Below are positions 1 through 11,320 of a stretch of DNA of 64,000 nucleotides, piece by piece. The notes under the pieces are model-generated. The model did not search any database. It was not told the origin of the DNA and saw only the letters and a program-made list of their open reading frames with translations. The DNA comes from Ursus arctos (lineage: Eukaryota > Chordata > Mammalia > Carnivora > Ursidae), in assembly GCF_023065955.2 (NCBI RefSeq), contig NW_026622897.1, positions 4,221,001-4,285,000 on the forward strand, read 5' to 3'. The position numbers and the translations under genes were made by a program. Position 1 is the stretch's first letter. Each line of letters opens with the position of its first letter.

Positions 1-189
1 ATAAACTGACTCATAATGGAAATTTACTCATTCAAGAGAAATACCTGTATTCTAAAACTTTTAAATTAAAGAGATTTCCATCATTTACTACCAAGTTTAA
101 TTCTTAAAAAAAAAAGAAAATTGTATCCTTTAATTTAAAATAATTTCTGATTAAAAAATATTTGTGGATGAGTAACTAAACCCCTTTAC
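1..189 (-). other. Start of the GUCY1A2 intron downstream of the exon
   Basis: AT-rich sequence directly after the donor on the minus strand. There are A/T runs around 108-160 and no coding similarity. The exon carrying the next piece of the cyclase domain lies beyond position 1. Confidence 0.8.
184..189 (-). other. 5' splice donor of the GUCY1A2 exon
   Basis: On the minus strand the exon ends TAT AAG followed by GTAAAG, a near-consensus donor (AAG|GTRAGT). The junction is phase 0, after the Lys codon. Read-through would add [12 protein letters not shown] and then stop, so the conserved reading frame leaves the exon exactly here. Confidence 0.93.
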
Positions 190-675
190 CTTATAAATAT
201 CCAGAAATCCGCACTGGTGGTCAAACCTGGTGTACAGTTCATTCAGCATGCTGATCACCTGCATGGGGGTACACTGGGCACAGATGGCCGTGAAGCCGAC
301 AATGTCTGAGAAGAGCATGGTGACGTCGTCAAACTTCCTGGCCTGCACCTGCTGTCCTTGCCACAACTGCTGGGCAACGTCACCGGGGAAAATAGAATAT
401 AGAAGATCTACTGTTTTCTTTTTTTCTTCTTCCAGGGCCTGGTGAGTTCTTTCCAAAGTTGCCTTTAGTTTATCCATCCTCTTCTTCAAGCCATCCTGTG
501 CCTTTGCCTGCTCACCAACCAGAATGACGTCTCGGGTGGCGTCATGGATCGGGATGTCTGAGAGATGCAGCCCTCGGCCCATGAGCTCATCCAGCTTGTC
601 CACGCACGGAGAGCCCAAGAATAAGATGGAATTTGATTCCGGGACATGGATCATCTGTCCTTTGACTTCCATCAC
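190..675 (-). CDS. GUCY1A2: GUCY1A2 internal exon (soluble guanylate cyclase alpha-2 subunit, partial)
   Basis: This 486-base, phase 0/0 exon encodes 162 residues. Seen: residues 1-55 are the end of the PAS/H-NOXA region ([15 protein letters not shown]...[12 protein letters not shown]); 58-92 are a charged coiled-coil helix ([17 protein letters not shown]...ALEEEKKK); from about 93 the class III cyclase domain begins ([15 protein letters not shown]) and contains FSDIVGFT at 122-129, whose Asp124 is the first Mg-binding aspartate. The second metal Asp (GDAYC motif) is expected in the next exon, outside the window. Family knowledge: alpha-2 pairs with the haem-binding beta-1 subunit; the heterodimer makes cGMP from GTP in response to NO and can be held at synaptic membranes through the alpha-2 C-terminal PDZ ligand. 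[19 protein letters not shown] and [21 protein letters not shown] match alpha-2 rather than alpha-1, which reads IYIVESS and LRDVVLIGEQARAQDG in these regions. The exon has no frame break. It starts at the acceptor CTGCAG|GTG and ends AAG|GTAAAG. Confidence 0.96.
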
Positions 676-705
676 CTGCAGAATGAACACGAAATTTTAA
701 TCTGT
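676..705 (-). other. 3' splice acceptor of the GUCY1A2 exon
   Basis: The minus strand reads AAAATTTCGTGTTCATTCTGCAG directly before GTG ATG GAA. The AG at 676-677 gives a phase 0 start at Val. The pyrimidine tract is short and broken by purines. A TTAAAAT or GATTAAA about 25 bases upstream could be the branch site (inference). Confidence 0.88.
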
Positions 706-1746
706 GCTCTTCACCTAGTAGGTTCACAAAGAAGTTAACTTACTGATGAGGACGAGAAACAAAGAAATGTACATGAGCTGTGCTGAATTTCTGCATTCGT
801 AGGAGCAAATTTCAATATGGTTTACAGCCCATGTAAAATTCACCATTCTCAACAGAAATCTCTGTTATCATGCCCCACTTTGCCACTTTCTAAAGACAAT
901 GATGAAACAAAGAGTGAGATCAATGAGAAATGAACCTGGGAAACATTTTTTATTCGAAATGAAATTACACTCAGGCTCATCATGAAATGGGCTCATGAGT
1001 CAGTTTAACACCTTTCAACCTGCTTAATAATAAAATTAGGACAAATCCATCTATCAAAACAACTATATTCAACTGTCATTAAAATAACACTCAGGAAAAA
1101 AGTCCAGAAGACTAAAATAAATCAAAATAATTGTTTGGCATTACATAAGTCATTTTTCAAACAGTTTTCAGACCTTTGAATATATAGTTCTTGCATTGAC
1201 CAGGGAATGATTCACTTGATCTTAAAAATAAAAATTTAAATTAGATGTGATTAAGTCAGTATTATCAGGAAGTAACTATCAGTCAGCCGGCATGTTCACT
1301 ATAAGCTGAAAATTAGTCCCCCAAATCAGAATAGCACTAAAGGAACTCAGGGAAGAAGACTAAGAACCTGAAGAGGCAGTACTTTAAATCGGTCCCTCCT
1401 TTCCGTGCTCTTTGACTGGAGAACTTGAGGGACTGATGTTTCGTGTTTTCCCTTAGCGAACAGACTGATGCTATCTCAGCTCAGCCCTACGAGGCCCCCC
1501 AAGGCAAGGAGCAGCCGCAGGAGAGGAAATGCCCTTAGGATGTGGCCGTGCAGACACAGTTACCTGGGTCAGAGTAAGGTGTCTCAGCACACCTGGAGAG
1601 GAGAGCGGGTGGAATGACCTAGAAAGGACAGCTTCAGAGTAGACCAGCCAAGACCGCACATCAGTTTAACCTACTTCATCTGTCTTCCACTGCCACGTGG
1701 AATGTGCTCATAAATTTATTTTCCTGTGTTCTTTTTTCTCAAATTA

Positions 1747-1903
1747 TTTTTAAAGATTTTATTTATTTATTTGTCAGAGAGTATAAACCAGGGGACTAGC
1801 AGGCAGAGGGAGAAGCAGACTCTCCACTGAGCAGGGAGCCCGATGCGGGATTTGATCTCAGGACCCTGGGATCACGACCTGAGCTGAGCCACCCAGGTGT
1901 CCC
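1747..1903 (-). repeat. CanSINE (tRNA-derived carnivore SINE)
   Basis: Read antisense: TTTTTAAAGATTTTATTTATTTATTTG, then GCAGGCAGAGGGAGAAGCAGACT, then GATCACGACCTGAGC and GCCACCCAGGTGTCCC at the tRNA-like head. The sides share a diverged GTTCTTTTTTCT / GTTCCTTTATTCT, a possible target-site duplication. Confidence 0.9.
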
Positions 1904-2609
1904 ATGTTCCTTTATTCTTCATAAGCATGAAGCAGGTAGGCTGGTTGATGAAACTAGAAGCATAGAGCACATATGCGGTCAAACTGCACATATCTGGATT
2001 TTGAAGCCTACACCCATGTTGTACTTTGTTGCCCCTGCCCCATTCATCATGATCCAGTACAGGCAAGGAAATAAAACTGAGTCCTTGCTTGATGCTGTAA
2101 TTTTTACGGAATGAAATGTTTGCTTTATCTTCTGTGAAGTTTCTGCTAGTATTTCCTCCCCTGGTACGTAATACTCTCATTTGTTCATTGAAATATTTAT
2201 TGTTTTCTATTCACTCACACGGCTCTGGGTGATAAGCATAAAAAGATAAGAGATTCCCCTTCTCAGAGATACCACAGGATGGTGGCTGGGGCCGGAGAAC
2301 AGGGTAACAGCTTGCAGAAGACACTTCCAGTGTCCATCCCCCCACGCCAAAGTGGGCTCCTGGGTCTGCAGGCTATGGTCTGACTACAGACAGAAACAAT
2401 TGTTCTGAGAAGATTTTCCAGGTGGTTTCCTACATGCCTGGGATGCTTTTGGGAGAGGGGTGTTGTTAATGATAAATGCTTTCCCAACGCTGGGACGGCA
2501 AAGGTGTCACAGGGAAGACACACATCATAGCTAGAAACTGAGTATATTCCATTTATTCTTAAGATTTACGGTAAAAGCAAACCTCTGATGCTCAGAGATT
2601 TAGACTTGT

Positions 2610-2910
2610 GTGTGGCCTTTCTCTCTCTTTCTCCCCTCCCATTCCTAGTTACTCTCTTCTTCTCCATCTAGCTGTCTTCTCCCTCCTCCATTGTGTTCTC
2701 TGGACTTACACTCCCTTCCAGCATCCTCTCTCCACTTGGTCTTCTCTCCTGCTGCCTGTCTCCCTCTCCCTCGTGCACTCTCTTCTCTTCCCTCCTTTCC
2801 TCGATGCCTTTCTCTCTGCTTCCCCTTCTGAAGCATCAACGTCCATGTGTCCCATCACAAATGGACCCTCTTCTTTTTCTCCTTCGTCTCCATCTCTCTC
2901 TTTCCGTCAA
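2610..2910. repeat. Pyrimidine-rich low-complexity tract
   Basis: About 300 bases made mostly of C and T (CTCTCTCTTTCTCCCCTCCC and variants). The overlapping open frames on both strands (Ser/Leu/Pro-rich, or Arg/Glu-rich) follow from the base bias and do not indicate a gene. Confidence 0.8.
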
Positions 2911-3884
2911 ATGTGGAATCAGCCCATGTGCATGTGTGCATACGTTCTAATAACATTATGTATTATTGGCTACATGTAATAAATTATAGTGTTTTCATTT
3001 AACTTACAAAGCAGCAGAGTAGAATATCTCATATTCGTATCTCAAAAATATAAAACATAAATAGTTTCTTGATCTATATGTGGCCATTAGTTGGTTTTTT
3101 TTTGAATCTCTGAATCAGCAGAGCCTGGGAGAGGAAAAAGAAACTGCTTACCTCCTACACCACAGAATGACAACTCATAAAAGAAGCCCCAACGTACACA
3201 GTAAATGACCTCCTTTTTTTATATTTTTTTATATTTTTCATCAGTGAATTTTTCCCTTACTTAATAAATGGGCAAATGCAACTAAAGCATTTGTGTCTTT
3301 ATCATAAGTGGATTTTTACTTTAATTGGTAATAGCATAAATGATTCCTCCTGAATTGCTTTTGTTCTGTTCTAATTATAAATTCAGGAATTCACCATAAT
3401 CCTCATTTGTTCATTTAGCAATGTGCAGAACTATTATAGAAACTATATATTCTTATGTAGAAGAAGCAGATTTGTGGAAAACTGCATAAAATGGAAACGT
3501 CTAAGTTTTTACTGCATCTCAAATTATACTAAAATTTAAATGAAAGAGCATAATGCCTAAGAAAAACAAACTGTTCTTAAAATCCATCAGATTTCAGAAA
3601 CTGGTAAGCATTATAAAAAGGAGTATTTGACTGGGCAAAAGGGTTAAAAGTCAGCCTTTTACAAAGCGTGGTGGTGGTCAGGTTCTAGTAAACGAGCTGG
3701 GTTATTTTCATTTTTCTGCATAGATTTACCACTATAATCAATAATTGATTGAAAATGGAGTATGTCCAGCTCATATTACTGTGCATTTTTATATTTTCAT
3801 ATCCTGAACAGGCACGGACGAACCCGTGCTCCCATGGAGACTCAAGTCTCGCCAGATAACCGTTGGTAGCACCGTTATACACAA

Positions 3885-4060
3885 TGGTTAGGGAGGAAGG
3901 ATTTGTAAAAAAGTCAGACCTGGATTTGAATTCAGCTCTCTTGACACATAAGTGGTCAGACGGACCCAGGTTCAGTTATTTATACTTTCAAAGCTTTGGT
4001 TTATCTCTAAAATGGAGACAAAATGATGATGTTGATGGGGATGAGCCCCTGGCTAACTCA
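3885..4060 (+). repeat. MIR SINE (sense)
   Basis: Old tRNA-derived SINE: TCAGACCTGGATTTGAATTC, then an AGTTATTT...CTAAAATGGAGACAAA tract like the MIR core and tail (GTAAAATGGGGATAATA). It lies tail-to-tail with the antisense MIR that follows. Confidence 0.7.
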
Positions 4061-4069
4061 TCACATCTG

Positions 4070-4280
4070 CTGCGTGCTTGCCACCAGCTAGGTACGGTGC
4101 TGAGTACTTAATCCACATGTTGTTAGGAAATTTTACTTTACCCTCTGTCCTCATTTTTAGATGAGATTTGGGGAAGTAAGAGACTTGCTCAGAATGCACA
4201 GGCTAATGAACAGCAGGGTCAGCATTTAAACCCAAGTTGGACGGACTCCAGAGGACGTGCTCTTAACCACTGAAGCAGAA
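4070..4280 (-). repeat. MIR SINE (antisense)
   Basis: Near full length in reverse: GCTAGGTACGGTGCTGAGTAC, TCATTTTTAGATGAGATTTGGGGAAG, ACTTGCTCAGAATGCACAGGC, TTTAAACCCAAGTTGGAC and GACGTGCTCTTAACCACT, in the order expected for a reverse MIR. Confidence 0.88.
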
Positions 4281-4602
4281 GGATGGGCAAGGGTGTTGGG
4301 CGGGGGCTGTGGGGGCAGTAATAATTCTACACACAAACCAATGTGAGAGCAAAACAACCTTAATGAGATACTCACAACAGGCAGGAGAAAAGACAGAAGC
4401 TGCTGCAGATTTAAATAGCTGCCTGGGTGCCTCTCCACCTACATCAGTGTAGTGAAAGTCACTTCTGGTTGTGATTTCGGATATTTCAGATCTTTAGGAT
4501 ATAACTTACGAAAGCAGAGGCAGAATGATAGTCCCTGGTATCCAGGTGGGCCTCTGTTCTCACAGAGTAACATTCACTTTGAAGAATTAAATCCAGAAGG
4601 GG

Positions 4603-4719
<117 letters not shown>

Positions 4720-4799
4720 GGAATACAACTAGCAGACACATGGGCAGGCAGAGAAACTTGTGTGTTCTCACAGCGCTGAGATTCTCCTGCTCTCAAGCG

Positions 4800-4814
4800 C
4801 CCCCCCCCCCCCCC
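4800..4814 (+). repeat. C homopolymer (15)
   Basis: An uninterrupted run of 15 C, about 80 bases after the GA/GAAA microsatellite. Its exact length may be unreliable for sequencing reasons. Confidence 0.9.
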
Positions 4815-5229
4815 AGGCCCCACAGGGCTGGAGCGAGCAGGAATAAGGCAGCGCCCAGTCAAGAAGTACTTGTTTCCCACATGCATGGGAAAAAACTCTT
4901 TTGCATAAAGGTACCAGGGCGCCTCACCTCTGGGAGCTTTTTCTTCCGCCTCAAGCAGCATTAACAAGAGCCAGTGGGAGTCCCAGACGCATTAAATAAA
5001 CCCAACAGATGCAAAGAGCACCACGTGAGCCCTGAAAAGTACACTGTCACTGCAGCCACTGCCCACAGAAGGCAGCCGGGACCCACATGCCAAACCTCCA
5101 CAGAGCGACTGCCTGTGAAAATAAAAACTGTAACAGGCGCTGCTGTCTTCTCATGTAAGAGCCAAACTGTCCGGGGCACCATAGGAAGCCACGCATCATA
5201 ATACACACCAGGAAGTTCACGTCTTGAAT

Positions 5230-6275
5230 GAGCAAAGTCCATCTGTGATGCCAAGGCTGAGATGGATCAGATATTGGAATTAGAGGTCAAGAATGTTATA
5301 GAACCCACCATAAAATGTTTCGACAATCAATTACAAATTCTTCTGAAGAGAATTAAAAATTAGAAAAATCTTAATGTTGATCATAGAGCTGAAAAATGCC
5401 CCAAATATCGAAAATTTGCTGGGTGGGCTCAAAACAAGAGTAGACGTGATGGGACAGAATCAGTGAATTTGAGGATAGTTTGAGAGAATTTACTCAGCCT
5501 GAACAGAGAGAGAAAACAAACTAAAATAAATAAATAAACAAACAAACATAAACAAACAAACAGCCTCAGAGACCTGCAGGGGGAGGGGCGGGGGGGGTGG
5601 AATCCAACCTCATATCATGGGAGTCCCAAGTGGAAAGGAGAAAGAATAGTACTGAAAAAGCATTTGGAAACATAATGGCTGACAAAGTCTCTAATTTGAT
5701 GAACAATATAAATCTGCAGGTTCAACAAGCTATGTGAACCTCAAATAGGATAAGTGCAAAGAAACCCACTTTAATTCACACCCTAATTAAACTTCTGAAA
5801 ACTAAATTCAAAGAAAATATCTTCAAAGCGGCCAGAGGGAGAGGATGCATTACTTGCAGGGAACACTAATTTGAATGGAAGTGGGTTTCTCATGTGGAAC
5901 TATGCAGGCCGGAAGAAAGGACCACGCTTTTTTGGATATCAAAAGAACAGAAGTGTCCATGTGAATTCTACATCTGGGAAAACTATTCTTGAAGAATGTA
6001 GGGAAAATAAACACATATGCAGCTGAAGAAAAACTAAAAGTCTGTGTCCTAACAGACCTACCCTTAAAGAATGGCCAAAGACAAATTTTCAAACAGAAAG
6101 ATAATAAGAGAAGATATCTTAGAGCATCAGGAAGGGGAAAAAGAAAAAGAAAAAAAGAAAGAGTAGAAATATGGGTAATTACCACAGAGTATCCTTCGCC
6201 TGAGTTGTCTAAATTATACATAATGATTGAAACAAAAATTATAACACCATCTGCACTCATTCCAAGTGTCCTTAT
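5230..6275 (+). repeat. HAL1 / old L1 ORF1-like LINE fragment
   Basis: Recognisable decayed LINE ORF1 text: ATTACAAATTCTTCTGAAGAG, then CCTCAGAGACCTGCAGGG, ACTTCTGAAAACTAAATTCAAAG, AGTGGGTTTCTCATGTGGAACTATG, GCAGACCTACCC-like CAGACCTACCCTTAAAGAATGG and CATCAGGAAGG. It ends in the HAL1-like AGAGTAGAAATATGGGTAATTAC...ATAACACCATCTG. Many stops are present. An (AAAT/AAAC)n stretch lies at 5521-5562. Confidence 0.82.
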
Positions 6276-6575
6276 AAGAGAAAAGCACAGGGAGATTGTA
6301 CACACACACACACACACCCCACAGGGATGTGGAGGCAGAAACACACGGAGCCATGTCCCTACAAGCCAAGAAACACCAAGGTGCACCAGTAGGCACCAGC
6401 AGCCAGGACAGTCAAGGAATAGATTCGCTCCCAAGCCCTCTGAAGAGACCGTAGTCCTACCCACACTGTGGTCTCAGACTCCAACCTTCAGGACTGTGCA
6501 AGGATACATTTCTGTGGTTCCACATTCCCAGGTTTGTGGTAATTGGTTACAGTAACCACAAGAAACTACTACCTA
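6265..6575 (+). repeat. MaLR LTR fragment (MLT1/MST-type, sense)
   Basis: Contains GTGTCCTTATAAGAG, a CA-rich tract, GCCATGTCCCTACAAGCCAAG, GGACTGTGCAAGGATA and the 3' end TTTGTGGTAATTGGTTACAG. These are typical of ERVL-MaLR LTRs; the 5' part is missing. An (AC)n at 6300-6317 sits inside it. Confidence 0.75.
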
Positions 6576-6589
6576 TTGAAACAACAGAA

Positions 6590-6700
6590 TGAGCCAATAG
6601 GCTGACCCACGTAACAGCAATACGGTACACATGTCTTTCAAGAACCCATGGAACATACTCTAAGCCAGACCATATTGTGGGCCACAAAAAGCAACCCACC
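6590..6700 (+). repeat. L1 ORF2 fragment (old)
   Basis: CATGGAACATACTCTAAGCC...GACCATATTGTGGGCCACAAA resembles the L1 ORF2 segment 'GAACATTCTCCAAGATAGACCATATGCTAGGCCA'. It is cut by the following CanSINE. Confidence 0.6.
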
Positions 6701-6704
6701 ACAG

Positions 6705-6842
6705 CACTCAGGTCATGATCTCAGGGTTGCGGGATCAAGCCCCACGACGGGCTCCGTGCTCGGCGGGTTGTCTACTTGATTCTTTCCCTCTCCCTCTGCC
6801 CCATTCCTGCTCACACACGCTCTCTAAATAAATAAATAAGGG
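6705..6842 (+). repeat. CanSINE, 5'-truncated
   Basis: CAGGTCATGATCTCAGGGTTG, GATCAAGCCCCACGACGGGCTC, CCCTCTCCCTCTGCCCC and then AAATAAATAAATAA. The tRNA-like head is missing. Confidence 0.88.
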
Positions 6843-6929
6843 AAATCTCTAAAAGAAGACACAACTATTTTTTAATTGAAATTACACATAATATGTTCTA
6901 CACCGAATAAAAGTAAAAATCGATCACCA

Positions 6930-7035
6930 TAAGACATATTCGCGATGGCCAAAACTGGAAACAATCCAGATGTACTGTAGTGGGTAAATGGTTAAGCTAA
7001 CGTGGAATGCCATTTAGCAATATAAAGAATATTCT
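6930..7035 (+). repeat. Old L1 3' ORF2 fragment
   Basis: GGCCAAAACTGGAAACAATCC followed by GTGGGTAAATGGTTAAGCTAAC...CAATATAAAGAAT resembles the degenerate end of L1 ORF2 ('AACTGGAAACAACCCAAATGT...TGGATAAATAAA'). Confidence 0.6.
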
Positions 7036-8618
7036 ACTGACATAAGCAAAATTGGGGATTAATCTGTAGGTAATTATGCAAAATGAAAAATTGCTCAATT
7101 AATAAAATAGCTGAGTTTTTGTTTTCCTGGCTTTGCTTATTTTTATCATTCATTTGTGTTCTGATTCTTATACTGTAATTATCCAGAGAAATAAAGTGTT
7201 TTGAAATAAAAGCAATTTTCTCCCAGGGGGTTATTGGTTTTTCAAAATTCCAACCTACTATCTGCATTTATAATAGCTACAATTTTTAAAAACTGCAAAA
7301 TTTGTTTTGATTTTCTCTGACAAGAATCCTTCATTAAATATTCTTCTTTAAAAAGGCAATATTGAAAATTCTTAAGTATACTAAATATAAAAGAAATTAA
7401 AAGCATTCACTTATTTATCTATTCATCTGTTTCACAAATATTTACTTAATATCAACGACCTATCGGTACTATGCTACTCACTTTAAATATGCAGGAATTT
7501 AAGCAGAACATCTTTGCAATTTTAATGAATTAAACAGTAAATTCAATAGTAAAGTATACGTATCTGGGGGAATATTAACATCTGAGGCTAATTATGATAC
7601 TTATTCTATAGACTGCAATGAGACAATAAAATTCATACTGTTTATTGATGAAATCAGCCAAACCTCCAAACCATAACCCTCCAGACATTTTATCTTAGAA
7701 TAGAAATGCTTAGCATGGGAACGCTTGCTTCCCCCTCCCATGTGTTTGTGTTTACTTTCATTGCTATTCTTGCAATCTCAAAACTTCATTCTACAAATGG
7801 ATTTGAATTCTGTTTTGATAGATAAGCCAGTAAACCACATAACAAAGTCGATTTAATGTTCCATGATTAGATGCCACTTTTCTTTTTAAATCACAGCAGG
7901 ATTCATATAATATTTAAAGGAAATAGGTTTATGCTTCATAGTCGGAAGAAGTACATCAGCAAATGTTTTGGTATTCTGTTGTGCAAATTTTCCAAGTGTA
8001 AAAGGCTTATGTTCTGCTTTTAGATTCATTTTTTTTATTTAACAATTTCACACGATGTGGGGAATATGAAATTGATACAGGGTTTTGAAAACCTCGCGTG
8101 CAGACATTGCCTTTTCTCCCAAAGCGCGCAACTGATTTTATGTTTCATCACATTCACACAATCAGTAAGTGACACACATTCAGGGAACAGCACTGTCTTC
8201 CTTGCTTTAACACCCACAGTTAGCCTCACCCCCGCGGCGCCTCTGTCACCACCCTGCCACTTACATGTCCCATGAGATTTTGGTTACATTTCTATATAAT
8301 GAGTTGATAAAACTACACTTCAGAAAGCTGTAGTAAATTTTTGGAACCACCACTAAAATATTCTGCAAAGACAGGAAATTCTATACTCTCTTCAAGGAAA
8401 TATTAGAAAAATAATCCTGCACAAAGCACTAACTCATTGTTACATAAGGATGGATAAAAGAAGCCTCCTCATAGTAACACAGTACAAATTAATAAGAATC
8501 TGGATTATAAAAAATATTAGCCATTCTGACCTAGCCCATTTAACATAAGAATATTCTGGTAAGGCCTCAAAAAAAAAAAAATTACCCTAACTTCCAATTA
8601 TCCAATCTATGTTATTTA

Positions 8619-8652
8619 TGTGTGTGTGTGTGTGTTCTGTGTGTGTGTGTGC
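8619..8652 (+). repeat. (TG)n microsatellite
   Basis: Two TG blocks split by TTC at 8635-8637. Confidence 0.95.
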
Positions 8653-9069
8653 ATTTATGTTAAAATATTTTTTCTCCTATATCTCATTTTATTCTGTGAA
8701 TCAGAGGTCTAATGGAAGATCAAGGGTGGCTATTTTTAGTAACAGAAAAAGCGTTTTGCATTTTGACTCAATTGCATTAAACGTTTAAAAGAAATAACTA
8801 GGGTTTGCGTTAGACTCAGGTTGGCAAAACCCACTGTTACAAACAGAATCCGGGCTGTTGGAAAAGCAGAATTCAGGATATTGGCGTAAGGAGGAATTTC
8901 CTAATGCAATAACCGGGCCGCTGCTCAGTGTCGGGCATACACCATGGCGAAACACACATGGACAGCTGCAGAATCTAGTTTTTGTACAGAGGATGGAAAC
9001 CTTTATATAGAGGATTGCTATCCAAGAGATCTTTCTGAAATGATGAAAATAGGGTGACCAAAGGACTAA

Positions 9070-9165
9070 ATTTTAAGTTTTACTTGATTTTCATTAATTT
9101 AAACTAAAATGCATATAGCCACATAAGGCTACTTGCTAATGTGTTGGACACCATGGCGCTTAAGT
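9070..9165. repeat. DNA-transposon fragment (hAT-like, 'AGCCACATNNGGCTA' family)
   Basis: TTTTCATTAATTTAAACTAAAATG...ATAGCCACATAAGGCTAC...TGTTGGACACCAT matches the 3' half of the element at 44325-44500. It is one of three copies in the window. I do not assign a RepeatMasker name. Confidence 0.55.
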
Positions 9166-9279
9166 AAAATTCTTGGCTCCAATATTCAGTCCATCACTTG
9201 GTCCACACTTCATTTTTCATTTCTCTGTGGGTAAAAAATGAATTGGTATTTGGGTCTAGAGATGTTTTTGCTTTTAACA

Positions 9280-9415
9280 ATGTCACATACAAGGTTTGAG
9301 AAAGTATACACGTAGGAACTTTACTCAGTACTAAAGATAGAACTGAGCTTAAAAGAATCATGATCTCTACCTTCAAAAAGCTTATATTCTAACAGACAAG
9401 ATACATATTTTAAAG
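9280..9415 (-). repeat. L2 LINE fragment (weak)
   Basis: AGTACTAAAGATAGAACTGAG and TCTCTACCTTCAAAAAGCTTATATTC resemble the reverse complement of the L2 3' region (CCCTGCCCTCAAGGAGCTTACATTC). Confidence 0.45.
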
Positions 9416-10069
9416 AAGAAAGAAAGAGGAAAGAATGGACAGGTTACGAAGAGCTGAGGGACACCCCCCCCCCCAGCTGCAGAACAAGTAGATCGTGAGG
9501 AAACCCTCTTGCTGAGGCCGTGGTGATCTCTTAAGAGGTAGGAGAGGTTTCCAAGGATGCTCCCATGGACACACACCAGAAAATGGAACAACCAAATCGA
9601 AACAAAGGAAACAAGCAAGCAAGCAAACAAAAAAGCGAGATGTTAAGCTGGATCCCTGAGAAGGGCAGAGTGAAGCCAGGCTGCCCTGAGAGCCAAGGGG
9701 AGAGGGCACTGCTCTGGGGACTCTGAGACCTGGGACATGTGCGTGGTTAGGGACCCTGGCTACACACTCCGAGCTGAAGTTCCACGCTCAGAAAAGGCTG
9801 GAGAGGTCCTGGTCACAGGCATCTAACCCCTCCCCAGCTTAGGCTCTCCAGACCCTCAATGTGAATAAGCTCGAGCAATGGGAAAAAGCATGGAAACAAT
9901 GAACACATGATTTAGGTCTCCAAAAACTGTAGATAGCAGGACTGTCAGGTTCAGAACCCAGAGCCACAACATATGTAGAAGTTAGGATACAATCACAAAG
10001 ACAAGCAACCCCTAGAGACTGTGAGGAATGAACAAGCAGTTACAAACCCGGCATAGGTCATAACGGGAA

Positions 10070-10168
10070 CGAGAATAGCATTTACCCCAAACTGTTGTAA
10101 TGATACAAAAAGTCCTATACACCATGTTGAGCAAAATATCTGGCACAAAATAGCCTTCAGTATTTGCT
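10070..10168 (+). repeat. MIR tail fragment
   Basis: ACTGTTGTAATGATACAAAAAG...GAGCAAAATATCTGGCACAAAATAG...TCAGTATTTGCT follows the MIR 3' tail pattern (GTTGTGAGGATTAAA...GTGCCTGGCACATAGTAG). Confidence 0.6.
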
Positions 10169-10189
10169 AGGCAACCTCACTGTGGATTC

Positions 10190-10312
10190 TGACCCTGCCT
10201 CAAATGTCCTGAGTCAGAAACCCTCCTGTTGTTGGGCTCAGAAATGGATTTTTTTTTTTCCAAGACATACATGTGATTCTGTAAGTTGGCTAGACTTGGG
10301 AACTACTGTCTC
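10190..10312 (+). repeat. MER5A-like hAT-Charlie DNA transposon
   Basis: CTGAGTCAGAAACCCTC, TGGGCTCAGAAATGGATTT and ACTTGGGAACTACTG fit the MER5A body and end ('GATTCAGTAGGTCT...TTTGAGAACCACTG'). It is diverged. Confidence 0.55.
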
Positions 10313-11059
10313 AAATGTCATCTTGACCAATCCATCCATCTTACACAAGTAAATGAGGAAAAGGACGCGTGGGGAGGACGGCTTGCGTGAGAGTGCCGGG
10401 CAGGCTGGTAAAAGGGCAAGGACTCGAACCAGACCTCTCAACACACACAGACTCACTACGGGTAGGTAGTTCAGTGCGGAAGATATGTTCCGAATGAAGC
10501 AGAAAGGAATGTGAAGCTCAGGGGTGGCTCAGAGCTAGGACCTCACAGCCCGTAAATACATTAACCAGAGGTGAATCGCAAAACTGTTTCAACAAACGCT
10601 CTAGACAGTACGTGATTTGACAACTTTATGAATGACTTTCTCCATTTTTGTGGAATGATTGAAGATGTGAAGAGGGTCCCTCAAATTTTTTTTTCCCCCA
10701 CTGGCACATGACTGCACTTTACAGGAAGAATGTTGGTTTTGTTATCCAGCTTAGAGATTTGAGTTTTCCGGGTGTATCCTTAATGTTTGCCAAGGGTCTG
10801 CTTGACAAAGCCTATTTGTGACCCGGTCCCATCTCTTCATTATCCCCTGGAATCGTACAAGTTTCAAAATGTTTCTACAGACACTGCTGCATTTTGCTCT
10901 CTGCCATTGGAAGGAGCGCACAACCCAGGTTACTATAATTAGGGAAGCTGAGACCAGGGAGGCCGGAGTCCAGATATCACACAGCGGGTTGGTTAGGGAG
11001 CCCTGGCAGGCTCCCTATGGACAGCCTGACCAATGTTCTTTCCATACACAGTGTGGAGC

Positions 11060-11320
11060 GATGGATGAAAGGAGTGAGAGCTTTGAAACTAAAAATGATA
11101 GTTTAGAGCCTCGCTCCACCGTTTGCTGGCTGAGTAACCACAGACAGATCACACGGCCCCTCAGGGCCATAGCAACCTCATCTGTAAGACTGGAATAATA
11201 AGAATTCTAACGGAATAGCAGTAGGATGAAGTTTAAATGAGGTAATACGCATAAAAAGCCTAGCCTAGTACCCACATATGCACGCACTCAGTGATTATTA
11301 AATTATTGTTACTCTTGTTA
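11060..11320 (+). repeat. MIR SINE (sense, near full length)
   Basis: Ordered MIR features: AGAGCTTTGAAACTAAAAATG, CTCGCTCCACCGTTTGCTGGCTGAGTAACC, CCCCTCAGGG, CTCATCTGTAAGACTGGAATAATAA, TTAAATGAGGTAATACGCATAAA, CCTAGTACCC and CTCAGTGATTATTA. Confidence 0.88.

Noticed and set aside
190..675. GUCY1A1 (alpha-1) instead of GUCY1A2
   Set aside because: Residues such as [39 protein letters not shown] and [12 protein letters not shown] agree with alpha-2 as I know it; alpha-1 differs at these places.
676..690. Extending the GUCY1A2 frame upstream to a Met-like codon (FILQ before VMEVKG)
   Set aside because: TTCATTCTGCAG is the splice acceptor; FILQ is intron read in frame. The exon is internal and needs no start codon.
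2608..2979. A 123-codon Ser/Leu/Pro-rich ORF
   Set aside because: Low-complexity CT tract; parallel open frames exist on both strands.
5850..6555. ORFs of 188-204 codons on both strands
   Set aside because: They lie over the HAL1 fragment and MLT1-type LTR; no intact ORF1 domain, and the overlapping reverse frame is equally open.
10818..11198. A 126-codon plus-strand ORF
   Set aside because: Its second half is a MIR and the first half has no recognisable motif; no splice signals or Kozak start.
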